DNA from: Phycisphaeraceae bacterium
Lineage (GTDB): Bacteria > Planctomycetota > Phycisphaerae > Phycisphaerales > UBA1924
DNA: 58,521 nucleotides
Assembly: GCA_021297895.1 (NCBI GenBank)
Contig: JAJTHN010000006.1
Location: forward strand, 1-58,521
Direction of reading: 5' to 3'
Each line of letters begins with the position of its first letter. Position 1 is the first letter of the stretch. Shown here in pieces: positions 1 through 7,286 of this stretch. A program made the position numbers and the translations under genes. The notes under the pieces were generated by a model. The model ran no database searches and had not been told where the DNA came from. It was given only the letters and a program-made list of their open reading frames with translations.

Positions 1-2
1 CC

Positions 3-140
3 AAGCTGGAGCGAGCCGCACTGGACTACCTCGACGCCCGCAACGAAGACGCCAGGCCGTTCGTCTGGACCGCCGACGCCAACACCATCCTCGGTCGCGT
101 TGCCAAGAATCGTGCGGCTATCTCGCGGTCAGGACACTAG
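3..140 (+). mobile_element. IS630-family transposase, C-terminal end (partial)
   Basis: The frame is open from the left edge of the window to a TAG stop and encodes 45 residues; the start lies outside. The segment PFVWTADANTIL followed by the terminal ISRSGH resembles the extreme C-terminus of IS630/Tc1-type DDE transposases, which commonly end in FVWTxxAxxIL...ISxTGH. Only the tail is visible, so I cannot tell whether the element is intact upstream. I did not identify its terminal inverted repeat in the following bases. It marks the start of a stretch with several mobile-DNA signs. Confidence 0.65.
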
Positions 141-208
141 CCCAAGGCGACGCCTCGGATGACGATTCTCTGGAGCGACTCAATGGTGCATCAATCCTAA
201 TCTACACA

Positions 209-514
209 ATGACCAGAGGCGCTGGCGAAAGGGCTAAAAGGATAATCCTTGTCATCGCTCCGCGCGCCAGAGTAACGTTATCCAACGACACCGTTGCTAC
301 CCAGCGGCTCAAGGAAGCCGCCGCTCAGGCGCAATATGTGGTGCTCACATCCAAGTCTGCTACACATGCAGCGACCGACGCCATCAAGGCTGCGATCAGC
401 GGTTCAGATCGCCTCGTCTACTCCCTCGGCAAGGGTTGTGCCAGCATTGTCGCGGCCTTGCGCGAGAGGGTCGCAAAGCGCCCCGCCGAACATCGCCCTG
501 TCGCTGGTTCATGA
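209..514 (+). CDS. Hypothetical protein, possibly DUF2325-like or a gene fragment
   Basis: An ATG-started frame of 101 codons. The first 25 residues are basic. The part with predicted alternating strand/helix (RIILVIAP, then QYVVLTSKSATHAA and LVYSLGKGCASIVAAL) resembles the C-terminal half of small Rossmann-like DUF2325 proteins, where a short strand, a Ser/His-containing loop and a final helix occur in that order. The resemblance is by eye and weak. No convincing ribosome binding site precedes the ATG. It lies between the IS630 remnant and the recombinase element, so it may be a degraded remnant rather than a working gene. Confidence 0.35.
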   Translation: MTRGAGERAKRIILVIAPRARVTLSNDTVATQRLKEAAAQAQYVVLTSKSATHAATDAIKAAISGSDRLVYSLGKGCASIVAALRERVAKRPAEHRPVAGS

Positions 515-742
515 GCCTCACTTGGTTGCCTAGCCAATAGCCAGTCATGCCTCGACCCGGACGTCCAGCAAACGTCGCCAAGGTTTGCGCTCGAATGAGG
601 ACATCACGCTCGGGTGCTGGTGCTGGGAAAGACGTCCCCACGTCGGGCGTGTGGTCTTTCGGTCGCTTCACGGTTCAGAATCCCGGCCGCAGGCGGTTAG
701 CCCGAGCCAAACTGCGCGTAAACGAGCCGACGCCGTGAAACA
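515..742. other. Intergenic, no feature recognised
   Basis: This stretch between the small hypothetical ORF and the left copy of the diverged direct repeat has several short overlapping frames on both strands. None has a recognisable product or a good start context. I see no RNA gene in it. Confidence 0.4.
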
Positions 743-932
743 GAGACTTCGAGAGTTCGAGAGTCTCTGGGCCATATCCGATCCGAACGGCGTGGTGTTC
801 TGATCCGCCCCCTGACCCCTGTCCAGGAACCGAGAACCGTGGTCTGACCGGCGTGCTGCCAAGATCCCCGCCAATCCCGCGAGTTTCGACGACCTGGTCG
901 GCCACCAATGGCTCTCGCCTTCCAAAACGAAA

Positions 933-956
933 ACCGGCCCGCTTTCGCGGGCCGGT
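933..956 (-). terminator. Rho-independent terminator after the serine recombinase
   Basis: A perfect 10-bp inverted repeat (ACCGGCCCGC / GCGGGCCGGT) with a TTTC loop. Read on the minus strand it is followed by a T-rich tract (TTTCGTTTT). It lies about 40 bases past the recombinase stop codon on the same strand, so it fits as that gene's terminator. It also occupies the position equivalent to the tRNA-Asn terminator in the right-hand repeat copy. Confidence 0.7.
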
Positions 957-987
957 CAGAAGCTCTAAATCGCCCTGACTCACAGCA

Positions 988-1004
988 AACCTGCCGGTTA
1001 ACAG
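988..1004. repeat. Candidate attachment-site core, distal copy (17-bp direct repeat)
   Basis: Seventeen bases identical to 3593-3609. On the minus strand the sequence starts at the tRNA-Asn anticodon loop (CTGTTAA) and continues through the 3' side of the anticodon stem. Here it overlaps the 3' end of the serine recombinase gene, whose TAA stop is at 998-1000. An exact 17-base match only 2.6 kb away, one copy inside a tRNA gene and the other at an integrase gene, is what an att pair looks like. Recombination has not been shown. Confidence 0.6.
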
Positions 1005-2320
1005 TCGCCTTCGGAAGTGCCTGCAAAGCAGGCACTTCCGACTCCTGAAGCGTCCGGCGACAGGACGATGATCAGCTCCTCGCGGGCCTCATCGAACTCC
1101 AGCCGTTCGATCAGTCGGGGCATCAATCGGGCTCTGGCCGCGTAATCCAGAGAGGTCCATCCCCGGGCGAGGTCTTCGGCGGCACACCCCTGGCTCGGCG
1201 TCGGCCGAAGGTTCAAAGCCCTCAGCCACGGCTCCGCCTGCTGCAGCGCCGACGACACGGCCTGTTCGATCCGAAACGCCTGCACCTGCCGGCCACGACA
1301 AGGCGGTCGCCCCCCGGACGTCGCCCGGCAGCGGTAGTAGTTGTAGACGCGCCCGCTCCGGGGACCCAGTTTGCGGGTCACCATGTAGCTGCTCATCGGG
1401 CGGGCGCAGCCCGGGCAGATGACCTTGCCCCGAAGGGGGAAGCGGTTCGAGCTTCGCTTCCCCGGCGGCGTTCGCGTCCTCGCGTCGAGGTGGGACTTGG
1501 CGCGGACGAACATGTCCAGCCCGATGATCGGAGCGTGCACGCCGCTGCGGAGCTTGCCCTTGTCGGCGAAGACCCCCAGGCACACGGGGTTCCGGAGGAC
1601 ATCGACAATCTGTCGCGCCGTCCACGCTCCGCCGCCGATCAGGCGGCCGGACCGTGTGGAGAGGCGTTTCTTGGTCGTCCAACGTTTCTTGTTGATCCGG
1701 CGAGCGATCTCGCTCGGCCGCACGCCGGAGGCGGCCATCTCGAAGATGGCTCGCAGCCGCCTGGCTTCGCCGGCGTTGGGCACGAGTTGTTTGGACTTCG
1801 GGTCGGCGTCATACCCGTACGGCGGCGGCCCCGCCAGCCTCCGGCCGTGCGCCTTGAGAGACATTCTCGTATCGGACAAGCGAGCGGCGATCAGCTCTCG
1901 CTCGAACTCGGCGAACGACGCGATGATGTGCCGGAGGAATCGCCCCTCGGCGGAGGTGCCGACCCCGGGCTGGTGGACCAGACGCAATTCGACGCCCGCA
2001 GCTTCCAACTCGTCGAGGATGACGACGGCATCCCGCATCGTCCGCGACAGACGGTCCAGCGCCACCGCGTATACATGGCGGACGCGTCCCTCGCGGACAG
2101 CCTGCCGCAGTCGCTTGAGCGCTGGCCGATCGACGCTGCTGCCCGACCAGCCCTGATCGTCGAACCGCTCGCCGATCCAATCGGCATCGCGATCGCCGAA
2201 GGCGCGGGCGCAGTCGAGGCACGTCTGGAACTGGGCATCGCAGGACGAGAAGTCCTTCGCCGTGTCCACCGACTGGCGGGTGTAGATGGCGAAGCCCGAT
2301 GGGGATGCGGCGGGGGGCAC
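998..2320 (-). CDS. Large serine recombinase (resolvase/integrase family)
   Basis: A site-specific DNA recombinase of 440 residues. The N-terminal resolvase domain (about residues 8-155) has the catalytic serine in YTRQS, the arginine-bearing segment LDRLSRTMRDA and the helix ending FAEFERELIAARL. The recombinase domain (about 160-265) starts PPYGYD and includes the typical WTARQIVDVLRNPVCLGVF. A zinc ribbon follows, with CPGC near residue 313 and later cysteines. This order defines large serine integrases. The start is GTG at 2320. The stop codon falls inside the 17-bp repeat, which supports a role in moving the 988-3609 segment. The closest alternative would be a transposon resolvase, but that is shorter and lacks the zinc ribbon. 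Confidence 0.9.
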   Translation of the reverse strand: MPPAASPSGFAIYTRQSVDTAKDFSSCDAQFQTCLDCARAFGDRDADWIGERFDDQGWSGSSVDRPALKRLRQAVREGRVRHVYAVALDRLSRTMRDAVVILDELEAAGVELRLVHQPGVGTSAEGRFLRHIIASFAEFERELIAARLSDTRMSLKAHGRRLAGPPPYGYDADPKSKQLVPNAGEARRLRAIFEMAASGVRPSEIARRINKKRWTTKKRLSTRSGRLIGGGAWTARQIVDVLRNPVCLGVFADKGKLRSGVHAPIIGLDMFVRAKSHLDARTRTPPGKRSSNRFPLRGKVICPGCARPMSSYMVTRKLGPRSGRVYNYYRCRATSGGRPPCRGRQVQAFRIEQAVSSALQQAEPWLRALNLRPTPSQGCAAEDLARGWTSLDYAARARLMPRLIERLEFDEAREELIIVLSPDASGVGSACFAGTSEGDC

Positions 2321-2455
2321 GACTGGGAATCATCGGACTCTTCATCTCCCGGGGCCGGTTCCCGGTGCCCGGATCACGGGACGACACCTCGGTTTGGCTT
2401 GGGTCTGGGCCGAGAACCGTCCTCTGAGCGGAATCCGTGGCGAATCCTGAACCCG

Positions 2456-2474
2456 ATACGGCATTGTGCCGTAT
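2456..2474. promoter_or_regulatory. Palindromic operator and promoter of the toxin-antitoxin operon
   Basis: A perfect 8-bp inverted repeat, ATACGGCA-TTG-TGCCGTAT, lies 19 bases before the antitoxin start codon. Its right arm overlaps TATACT (2472-2477), a good -10 hexamer. Ribbon-helix-helix antitoxins of DUF1778/GNAT modules repress their own promoter through short palindromes, so this is the expected autoregulatory operator. A -35 box is not clear. Confidence 0.6.
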
Positions 2475-2493
2475 ACTTCGGGAGAGGTACGCC

Positions 2494-2769
2494 ATGAGCA
2501 CTATCCGGTACAGCAAGATCACCATCCGTCAGCCCGAACCCCTTAAGTCCAAGGTGGAGAAAGCCGCCGCGCTCCGCGGCATGACGGTGACGAGCTTCAT
2601 CAACGGGATTCTCGAGTTGGCCGCCGACAAGACGCTGAGCCGCATCCAGGCCCGTGAGCTTTCGGAGCGCGATAGCACCGCATTGCTCGCGATGCTCAGC
2701 AAGCCGGCTCGCCCGAACGCGGCGCTCCGTCGAGCGGCCAAGCGGCACCGGGAGATCACCGGTGGCTGA
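2494..2769 (+). CDS. DUF1778 (TacA-type) ribbon-helix-helix antitoxin
   Basis: A 91-residue protein. The N-terminal half (YSKITIRQPEPLKSKVEKAA, then MTVTSFINGIL) is a ribbon-helix-helix DNA-binding fold of the DUF1778 family. The C-terminal half is helical and basic and would wrap the toxin. I chose the ATG at 2494 because GGAGAGG lies seven bases upstream. The longer frame from 2437 would run through the operator palindrome. The gene overlaps the downstream acetyltransferase by eight bases, the usual antitoxin-first order. It should both neutralise the toxin and repress the operon. Confidence 0.85.
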   Translation: MSTIRYSKITIRQPEPLKSKVEKAAALRGMTVTSFINGILELAADKTLSRIQARELSERDSTALLAMLSKPARPNAALRRAAKRHREITGG

Positions 2770-3277
2770 CGCGCTCCGGTTCGAACCGTTCGACAAGGCC
2801 AGACACGACCGAGACAGCTTCGACTGCGGCGTCCCCGCGCTCAACGACTACCTCAAGACCAAGCTGGGGCAGCACAGCAAGAAGAGCCTCACGCGCGGCT
2901 ACGTGCTCGCCTCGCACGATGGGAAGATCGCCGGGTACTTCACGCTCGCCGCGAGTCGCATCACGGTGAGCGTGATCCCCGATGGTCATGGGTTCCCTGC
3001 CAAGATGCCGCTTCCGACCACGCTCATTGGTCGGCTCGCGGTGGACCTGAAGTTCCGTGGACAGGGACTTGGGGGTGCGCTGCTCGTCGAAGCGCTCAGG
3101 GTCGCGGTGAAGGTCTCTGAGACGATCGCGTCGGCCGCGATTGAGGTCGATGCGAAAGACGAGCAATCACGCGCGTTCTACGCGAAGTACGGGTTCGAGA
3201 GCCTGACCGACGACCGCCTCCACATGTACCTGCCGATGGCGACCGCTCGCGAACTTGTCCAGCAGCAGGGCGGTTGA
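2762..3277 (+). CDS. GNAT-family toxin (TacT/AtaT-like acetyltransferase)
   Basis: A 171-residue GCN5-related N-acetyltransferase, GTG-started at 2762, overlapping the antitoxin gene. It has the acetyl-CoA pyrophosphate-binding loop (LKFRGQGLGGALL, about residues 98-110) and the C-terminal SRAFYAKYGFES with the conserved tyrosine. Residues FDCGVPALNDYL near the start are typical of toxins paired with DUF1778 antitoxins. Known members block translation by acetylating the amino group of charged tRNAs; which tRNA this one would attack cannot be read from sequence. A longer frame begins upstream, but it would run through most of the antitoxin gene and spoil the family-typical N-terminus. Confidence 0.88.
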   Translation: MADALRFEPFDKARHDRDSFDCGVPALNDYLKTKLGQHSKKSLTRGYVLASHDGKIAGYFTLAASRITVSVIPDGHGFPAKMPLPTTLIGRLAVDLKFRGQGLGGALLVEALRVAVKVSETIASAAIEVDAKDEQSRAFYAKYGFESLTDDRLHMYLPMATARELVQQQGG

Positions 3278-3537
3278 CCGGTGCGCTCGATGACCAAGAT
3301 CGAGCGCTCTCGTCTCGCCTGTTAACCCCTCTGCCCGTCAACCCGAGACTCCGAGAGTTCGAGAGGATTTCGCCGCACCCATGACGAGACACCCGGTGTC
3401 CTGACCGGTTGGCTCTGAATCGGTCTCGAACCGAGAGCGCAGCGGCAAAGGTGCCCGAATCGCCAAACCGCCCGGATTCTGCGGGCTTTCTGGCCAACCT
3501 GCCGCGAAGGGCAAAACGGGCCGCCTGTAAACCAAAC

Positions 3538-3558
3538 GACCCCGCCGTGAGCGGGGTC
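3538..3558 (-). terminator. Terminator of tRNA-Asn
   Basis: A perfect 8-bp stem (GACCCCGC / GCGGGGTC) with a five-base loop, about 10 bases past the tRNA 3' end on the minus strand. It is followed there by GTTTGGTTT. Confidence 0.65.
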
Positions 3559-3567
3559 GGAAGGAAG

Positions 3568-3639
3568 CTCCCCGAATAGGACTCGAACCGATAACCTGCC
3601 GGTTAACAGCCGGCCGCTCTACCATTGAGCTATCGGGGA
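3568..3639 (-). tRNA. tRNA-Asn (GTT)
   Basis: A 72-base cloverleaf with acceptor TCCCCGA pairing with TCGGGGA and discriminator G. The D-arm is AGCTCAATGGTAGAGC. The anticodon arm is GCCGG-CTGTTAA-CCGGC with anticodon GTT, and the T-arm contains GGTTCGAGTCC. CCA is not encoded. The anticodon loop and 3' anticodon stem coincide with the 17-bp repeat that also occurs at 988-1004, making this tRNA the likely integration site of the neighbouring element. Confidence 0.95.
3593..3609. repeat. Candidate attachment-site core, tRNA copy (17-bp direct repeat)
   Basis: Identical to 988-1004 and lying within tRNA-Asn from the anticodon loop to the variable region. If this is the crossover region, the element supplies the 3' half of the tRNA now in use. 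Confidence 0.6.
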
Positions 3640-4073
3640 CCGAGTTGGCATGGACGGCACGATGGGGACACCGCCGGGTCGTCCGTGGACGATGAGGGTA
3701 GGCCAAGTTTGTCTTCGGTCAACTCTGGCCCGGCATTCAATTCTCCTCAGCCGCTGGATGCTCGCGTCCGGTCCGGGAGCCATCCTGGCCGAATTCTCGG
3801 CACAATCCGGAGGCCTTCCCATCGCCCCATCTTCAATTTCCGTGGTTTCCAAAAAGTTCTGCCGCCAGTTGCCCGCCGGGCCCTCGACCCCTCGCCTGAT
3901 CGCACGGTCGGGTGGGGCTCTGTTCGTCGCCGCGCGACCGCGGCAGTCAGGGGCTTATCCAACCGGCCCCCGCCGCGAACCGCTCTCCGCTGGGCACAAC
4001 TTTCGCCGAACGCTTCACCCCGGCGTTCGACGCGGATATAGTCCCCACCCTGTCGGAGAGACATCCGGCAAAT
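3640..4073. other. Intergenic, no gene recognised
   Basis: About 430 bases between the oppositely oriented tRNA-Asn and tRNA-Ala. The open frames across it overlap one another on both strands and have no recognisable motifs. Promoters for both tRNAs must lie here, but I could not place convincing boxes. Confidence 0.4.
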
Positions 4074-4146
4074 GGGGCGGTAGCTCAGTTGGTAGAGCGC
4101 GTCGTTCGCAATGACGAGGTCGAGGGTTCGACTCCCTTCCGCTCCA
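4074..4146 (+). tRNA. tRNA-Ala (CGC)
   Basis: A 73-base cloverleaf with acceptor GGGGCGG pairing with CCGCTCC, including the G3-U70 wobble that identifies alanine tRNAs. The D-arm is AGCTCAGTTGGTAGAGC. The anticodon arm is CGTCG-TTCGCAA-TGACG with anticodon CGC, and the T-arm contains GGTTCGACTCC. Discriminator A; CCA is not encoded. It reads GCG codons. Confidence 0.93.
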
Positions 4147-4318
4147 CTCCCCCACTCGCTCGCTCGCCTGGACGCGGCGGCTCTCGGCTTTGCCGCGGTC
4201 GCACAAGGGCGCAGCGAGCAGGCCGGGCACATCGACCAACCTCTTCAGTCAACGGCACCGACCGGCCGGCGTTCGCGGCGATCATGCCGGCCGAAGCGAT
4301 CGCGTCAGTGGCCCAAGG

Positions 4319-5896
4319 TCATACGTGCGTGCGGAAGCCCGTACTCGGGTTGCCGACAAAGTGGACCGCCAGCGTATTGGCGGCACCCTGCACGCCCAGA
4401 GGCCGGCCCGCTACCAGCACGATCGGATCGCCCGGCCGCGCCCAGCCGAGCGCCACCAGATCCTCATCAACACGCCGGTTCCACTCCGCCAATGCGCTGC
4501 GCTCATCGCCGGGAACATCGCACCGAAGGGCTCGCACGCCCTTGAGCAGGCCCATTCGTCGCGTTTCTCGTGCGCTGCTCGAGTAGGCCACGATCGGGAT
4601 CCGGAACCCCGTCTGACTGAGGTAGCGGGCCGCACCGCCGCGCTGGCTCCAGCACACAACCAGACGTGCGCCGATATCCCGGGCGACATGCCATGCGCCG
4701 TGGGCAAGAGCGGCCGTTCGGTATCCCGTCTGCACGACGCGTCGCGGCGGGCTCGGCGCGATGCTGCTCTCGAGCATTCGCCCCTCCGCGGCCTCGACGA
4801 TCCGTCGCATGGTCTCGACCGTGACGAGCGGGTACTTACCCACCGCCGTCTCGCCGCTGAGCATCACGCAGTCCGCACCGTCAAAAACCGCGTTGGCCAC
4901 ATCGCTGGCCTCCGCACGCGTCGGTGTCATGCTCTGGATCATCGTCTCGAGCATCTGCGTTGCGACGATGCACGGCTTGCCCCAGCTGTCCGCGGTCGCG
5001 ATCAACTGCTTCTGCACCACCGGAACGTGCGCAAGGTCCATCTCCACGCCGAGATCGCCGCGCGCGACCATGATCGCGTCCGCAGCCTCGACGATCGACT
5101 CCATCTGCGCCACCGCCTGCGGCTTCTCGATCTTCGCGATGACCGGAATCATCGAGCCCTCGCCGGTCTGATCGGTCCCGAACTCCACGGCACACATACC
5201 GGCAAGTATCCGCTTGAGCTCCCGCACCTCGTCCGCGGTGCGGACGAACGACAGCGCGAGAAAGTCGATCCCCTGGCCAACCGCCCACTGCACACACTCC
5301 AGATCACGCTGCGTAATCGCGGGGATCTTCAGATCTGTGTCGGGGAGATTGATCCCCTTGCTCGAGGTGACCACCCCGCCCGTCGTCACCGCGCAACGCA
5401 GCACCGCGGCACCATCGTGCACCTCCGAGGCAACGACAAGCATGCGGATCACGCCATCGTTGATCAGAACACGCTGCCCCGGCAGCGCATCGCGCACAAT
5501 GCCGCCATAGGTGCACCCGAGCATCGGAATGCCGCGATCGATCCTCGCGGGCACATTGCTCGCCTCGATCAGAACCTCCTGGCCCGTGCCCAGCCGGAGC
5601 CCGCCGCTGCCATCAAGGTCGTCGACCCTGCCCGTGCGGATCTTGGGCCCGGGCAAGTCACCCAGCACGGCAACGGGGAGCCCCATGCTCGAAGCGACCG
5701 AGCGGATCACGCGCAGCCGCCCCTCGTGCTGATCGAACGAGCCGTGCGAGAAGTTCAGACGGAACACGCCGACACCCGCGCTGATCAGCCGCGCGACCAT
5801 CTCCGGCGTATCGCACGCGGGGCCGATGGTCGCGACGATCTTGACGAGGGTCGGGACCGCAGCGGTGGGCTGCGCCGGGTTGGTCGCGAGGGTCAT
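4319..5896 (-). CDS. pyk: Pyruvate kinase
   Basis: Catalyses phosphoenolpyruvate + ADP to pyruvate + ATP, the last step of glycolysis. The 525-residue product has TLVKIVATIGPA and GVGVFRLNFSHG at the N-terminus and GDLPGPKIRTG before the B domain. The active-site run MVARGDLGVE is followed by CIVATQMLETMI, and SGETAVGKYP closes the barrel. I chose the ATG at 5896 because pyruvate-kinase homology begins a few residues later; the frame upstream of it overlaps the divergent exporter. Length is somewhat above the usual 470-480 residues. It is divergent from the MFS gene, with only about 50 bases between starts, so the promoters must overlap. Confidence 0.95.
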   Translation of the reverse strand: MTLATNPAQPTAAVPTLVKIVATIGPACDTPEMVARLISAGVGVFRLNFSHGSFDQHEGRLRVIRSVASSMGLPVAVLGDLPGPKIRTGRVDDLDGSGGLRLGTGQEVLIEASNVPARIDRGIPMLGCTYGGIVRDALPGQRVLINDGVIRMLVVASEVHDGAAVLRCAVTTGGVVTSSKGINLPDTDLKIPAITQRDLECVQWAVGQGIDFLALSFVRTADEVRELKRILAGMCAVEFGTDQTGEGSMIPVIAKIEKPQAVAQMESIVEAADAIMVARGDLGVEMDLAHVPVVQKQLIATADSWGKPCIVATQMLETMIQSMTPTRAEASDVANAVFDGADCVMLSGETAVGKYPLVTVETMRRIVEAAEGRMLESSIAPSPPRRVVQTGYRTAALAHGAWHVARDIGARLVVCWSQRGGAARYLSQTGFRIPIVAYSSSARETRRMGLLKGVRALRCDVPGDERSALAEWNRRVDEDLVALGWARPGDPIVLVAGRPLGVQGAANTLAVHFVGNPSTGFRTHV

Positions 5897-5945
5897 GTGG
5901 CGATGGTAGATCCCGCCCGCCGCGCTACGCTGGACCGAGGTCCGC

Positions 5946-7238
5946 GTGCCCACCGATCCCGCGTCAAACCCCCAGCCGCCAGAGAGCACCATCGCCGAGC
6001 GCTCGGCGTTTGAGGCGTGGCACCACCGCAACTTCCGGCTGTACGCCCCGGGATTCCTCACCTCCGCGACCTCGCTGCAGATGCTCAGCACCGGTGTCGC
6101 GTGGGAAGTCTGGGAACGCACCCGCGATCCGATCCTGCTCGGGCTCGTCGGGCTCGCCCGCGCGATGCCCGTCGTCCTGCTCGCGCTGATCGCCGGCCAC
6201 GCCGCAGACAACCACGACCGTCGCCGACTCCTCTGCATCACCCAACTCGGCTTTGCGCTCTGCGCCGTGGCCATCGCGTGGGCATCGTTCACGGGTCAAT
6301 CCTACTGGCTCCTGATCGTGCTGCTCATGCTCTCGGGCTGCTGCCGGGCGTTTAACGGCCCATCCCGCAACAGCCTCGTCCCGCTACTGGTCCCGCGCGA
6401 AGCCTTCCAGAACACCGTTACCTGGAACGCGAGCGTCTTTCAGTTCAGCGCCATTGTCGGCCCCCTCCTGGCCGGCGGCATCGACAGGCTCACCGGCCAC
6501 GCATGGCCCATCTACATCGCCACCGCCATCGGCACCGCGACCTTCGCGCTCAGCGTCCTCTTCACATCCCCGCGCCCGCAGCCCTCAGCCGGCACCAACC
6601 TCAACGCACGCGACCTGCTCGCCGGGGCCGTGCACATCTACCGCGAGCGCACGATCTTCGGCACGATCCTGCTCGATCTTTTGGCCGTGCTCCTCGGCGG
6701 CGCGACCGCGCTCCTGCCCATCTTTGCCGATGAGATTCTCGATGCCGGACCGGTCATGCACGGCGTGCTGCGCGCCGCACCATTCGTTGGTGCGCTGCTC
6801 ATGGGCCTGGCCCTGACCCGCCACCACGACTTCCGCAAGGCCGGGCCCATACTCCTCTGGTCCGTCTTCGCCTTCGGCCTGTGCATGATCGTCTTCGGCC
6901 TTTCCCGCAACGCCTGGCTTTCCGTCGCAGCGTTGGCGATCTCCGGCGCGGTCGACCAGGTGAGTGTCGTCGTCCGCCACGTTCTGGTCCAGATGCGCAC
7001 ACCCGACCATCTCCGCGGCCGGGTCGCCGCGATCAACAGCGTCTTCGTCGAATGCAGCAACGAACTAGGCGCGTTCGAGAGCGGCCTCGTGGCGAAGCTC
7101 TTCACGCCCGTCATCAGCGTCGTTTCCGGCGGCATCGGCACGATCCTCGTCGTCTGGGGCGTGGCCTGGGCCGTGCCGGAGGTCCGCAAACTCGATCGAC
7201 TGCACGACTCCGACAACGACACGCCCACGAAGCACTGA
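5946..7238 (+). CDS. MFS transporter, EntS-like exporter
   Basis: A 430-residue integral inner-membrane protein of the major facilitator superfamily with about twelve hydrophobic segments. After a 25-residue cytoplasmic start, FRLYAPGFLTSATSLQM is TM1, and HAADNHDRRRLL is the conserved loop between TM2 and TM3. The segment RAFNGPSRNSLVPLLVPRE is typical of the enterobactin-exporter (EntS/DHA3) group. Likely a proton-driven efflux pump; the substrate is unknown. The start is GTG at 5946. The comB-like gene follows 48 bases after its stop on the same strand. Confidence 0.85.
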   Translation: MPTDPASNPQPPESTIAERSAFEAWHHRNFRLYAPGFLTSATSLQMLSTGVAWEVWERTRDPILLGLVGLARAMPVVLLALIAGHAADNHDRRRLLCITQLGFALCAVAIAWASFTGQSYWLLIVLLMLSGCCRAFNGPSRNSLVPLLVPREAFQNTVTWNASVFQFSAIVGPLLAGGIDRLTGHAWPIYIATAIGTATFALSVLFTSPRPQPSAGTNLNARDLLAGAVHIYRERTIFGTILLDLLAVLLGGATALLPIFADEILDAGPVMHGVLRAAPFVGALLMGLALTRHHDFRKAGPILLWSVFAFGLCMIVFGLSRNAWLSVAALAISGAVDQVSVVVRHVLVQMRTPDHLRGRVAAINSVFVECSNELGAFESGLVAKLFTPVISVVSGGIGTILVVWGVAWAVPEVRKLDRLHDSDNDTPTKH

Positions 7239-7286
7239 TCCAGTCCGCAAGTCCAACTCGTGTGAGAACCCGAGAGAACCGACCAC

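Larger units (their letters stand above)
743..1004. repeat. Left copy of diverged ~265-bp direct repeat bounding the recombinase element
   Basis: Compared with 3345-3609, several blocks occur in the same order at nearly the same offsets. The first 21 bases match at 20 positions (743-763 versus 3345-3365). GTGTYCTGAYCSG occurs at offsets 53 and 51, and AACCGAGA at offsets 86 and 84. A GC-rich hairpin is followed by AAGCTC, then exactly 24 bases, then the identical 17-bp core. Between blocks the identity is low. The copy includes the terminator at 933-956 and the 3' end of the recombinase gene. It no longer contains a recognisable tRNA half. Confidence 0.6.
3345..3609. repeat. Right copy of diverged ~265-bp direct repeat
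   Basis: Partner of 743-1004. It runs from the 21-base block at 3345-3365 through the tRNA-Asn terminator to the 17-bp core within the tRNA anticodon region. In this copy the tRNA 3' half is intact and functional-looking. Confidence 0.6.

Noticed and set aside
547-738. Small plus-strand ORF in the left flank
   Set aside because: Arg/Pro/Ala-rich, no ribosome binding site and overlapping frames of equal quality.
3747-4232. Minus-strand frame across the tRNA-Ala region
   Set aside because: It runs through the tRNA gene and has no family motif.
4262-4293. Possible terminator after pyruvate kinase (CGGCCGGC ... GCCGGCCG)
   Set aside because: Arms pair, but the loop is 16 bases and no T tract follows on the minus strand, so I could not support it.
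4190-6013. A plus-strand 607-codon frame opposite pyruvate kinase
   Set aside because: Pyruvate kinase is unmistakable on the other strand; the frame is Arg/His-rich with no domain.
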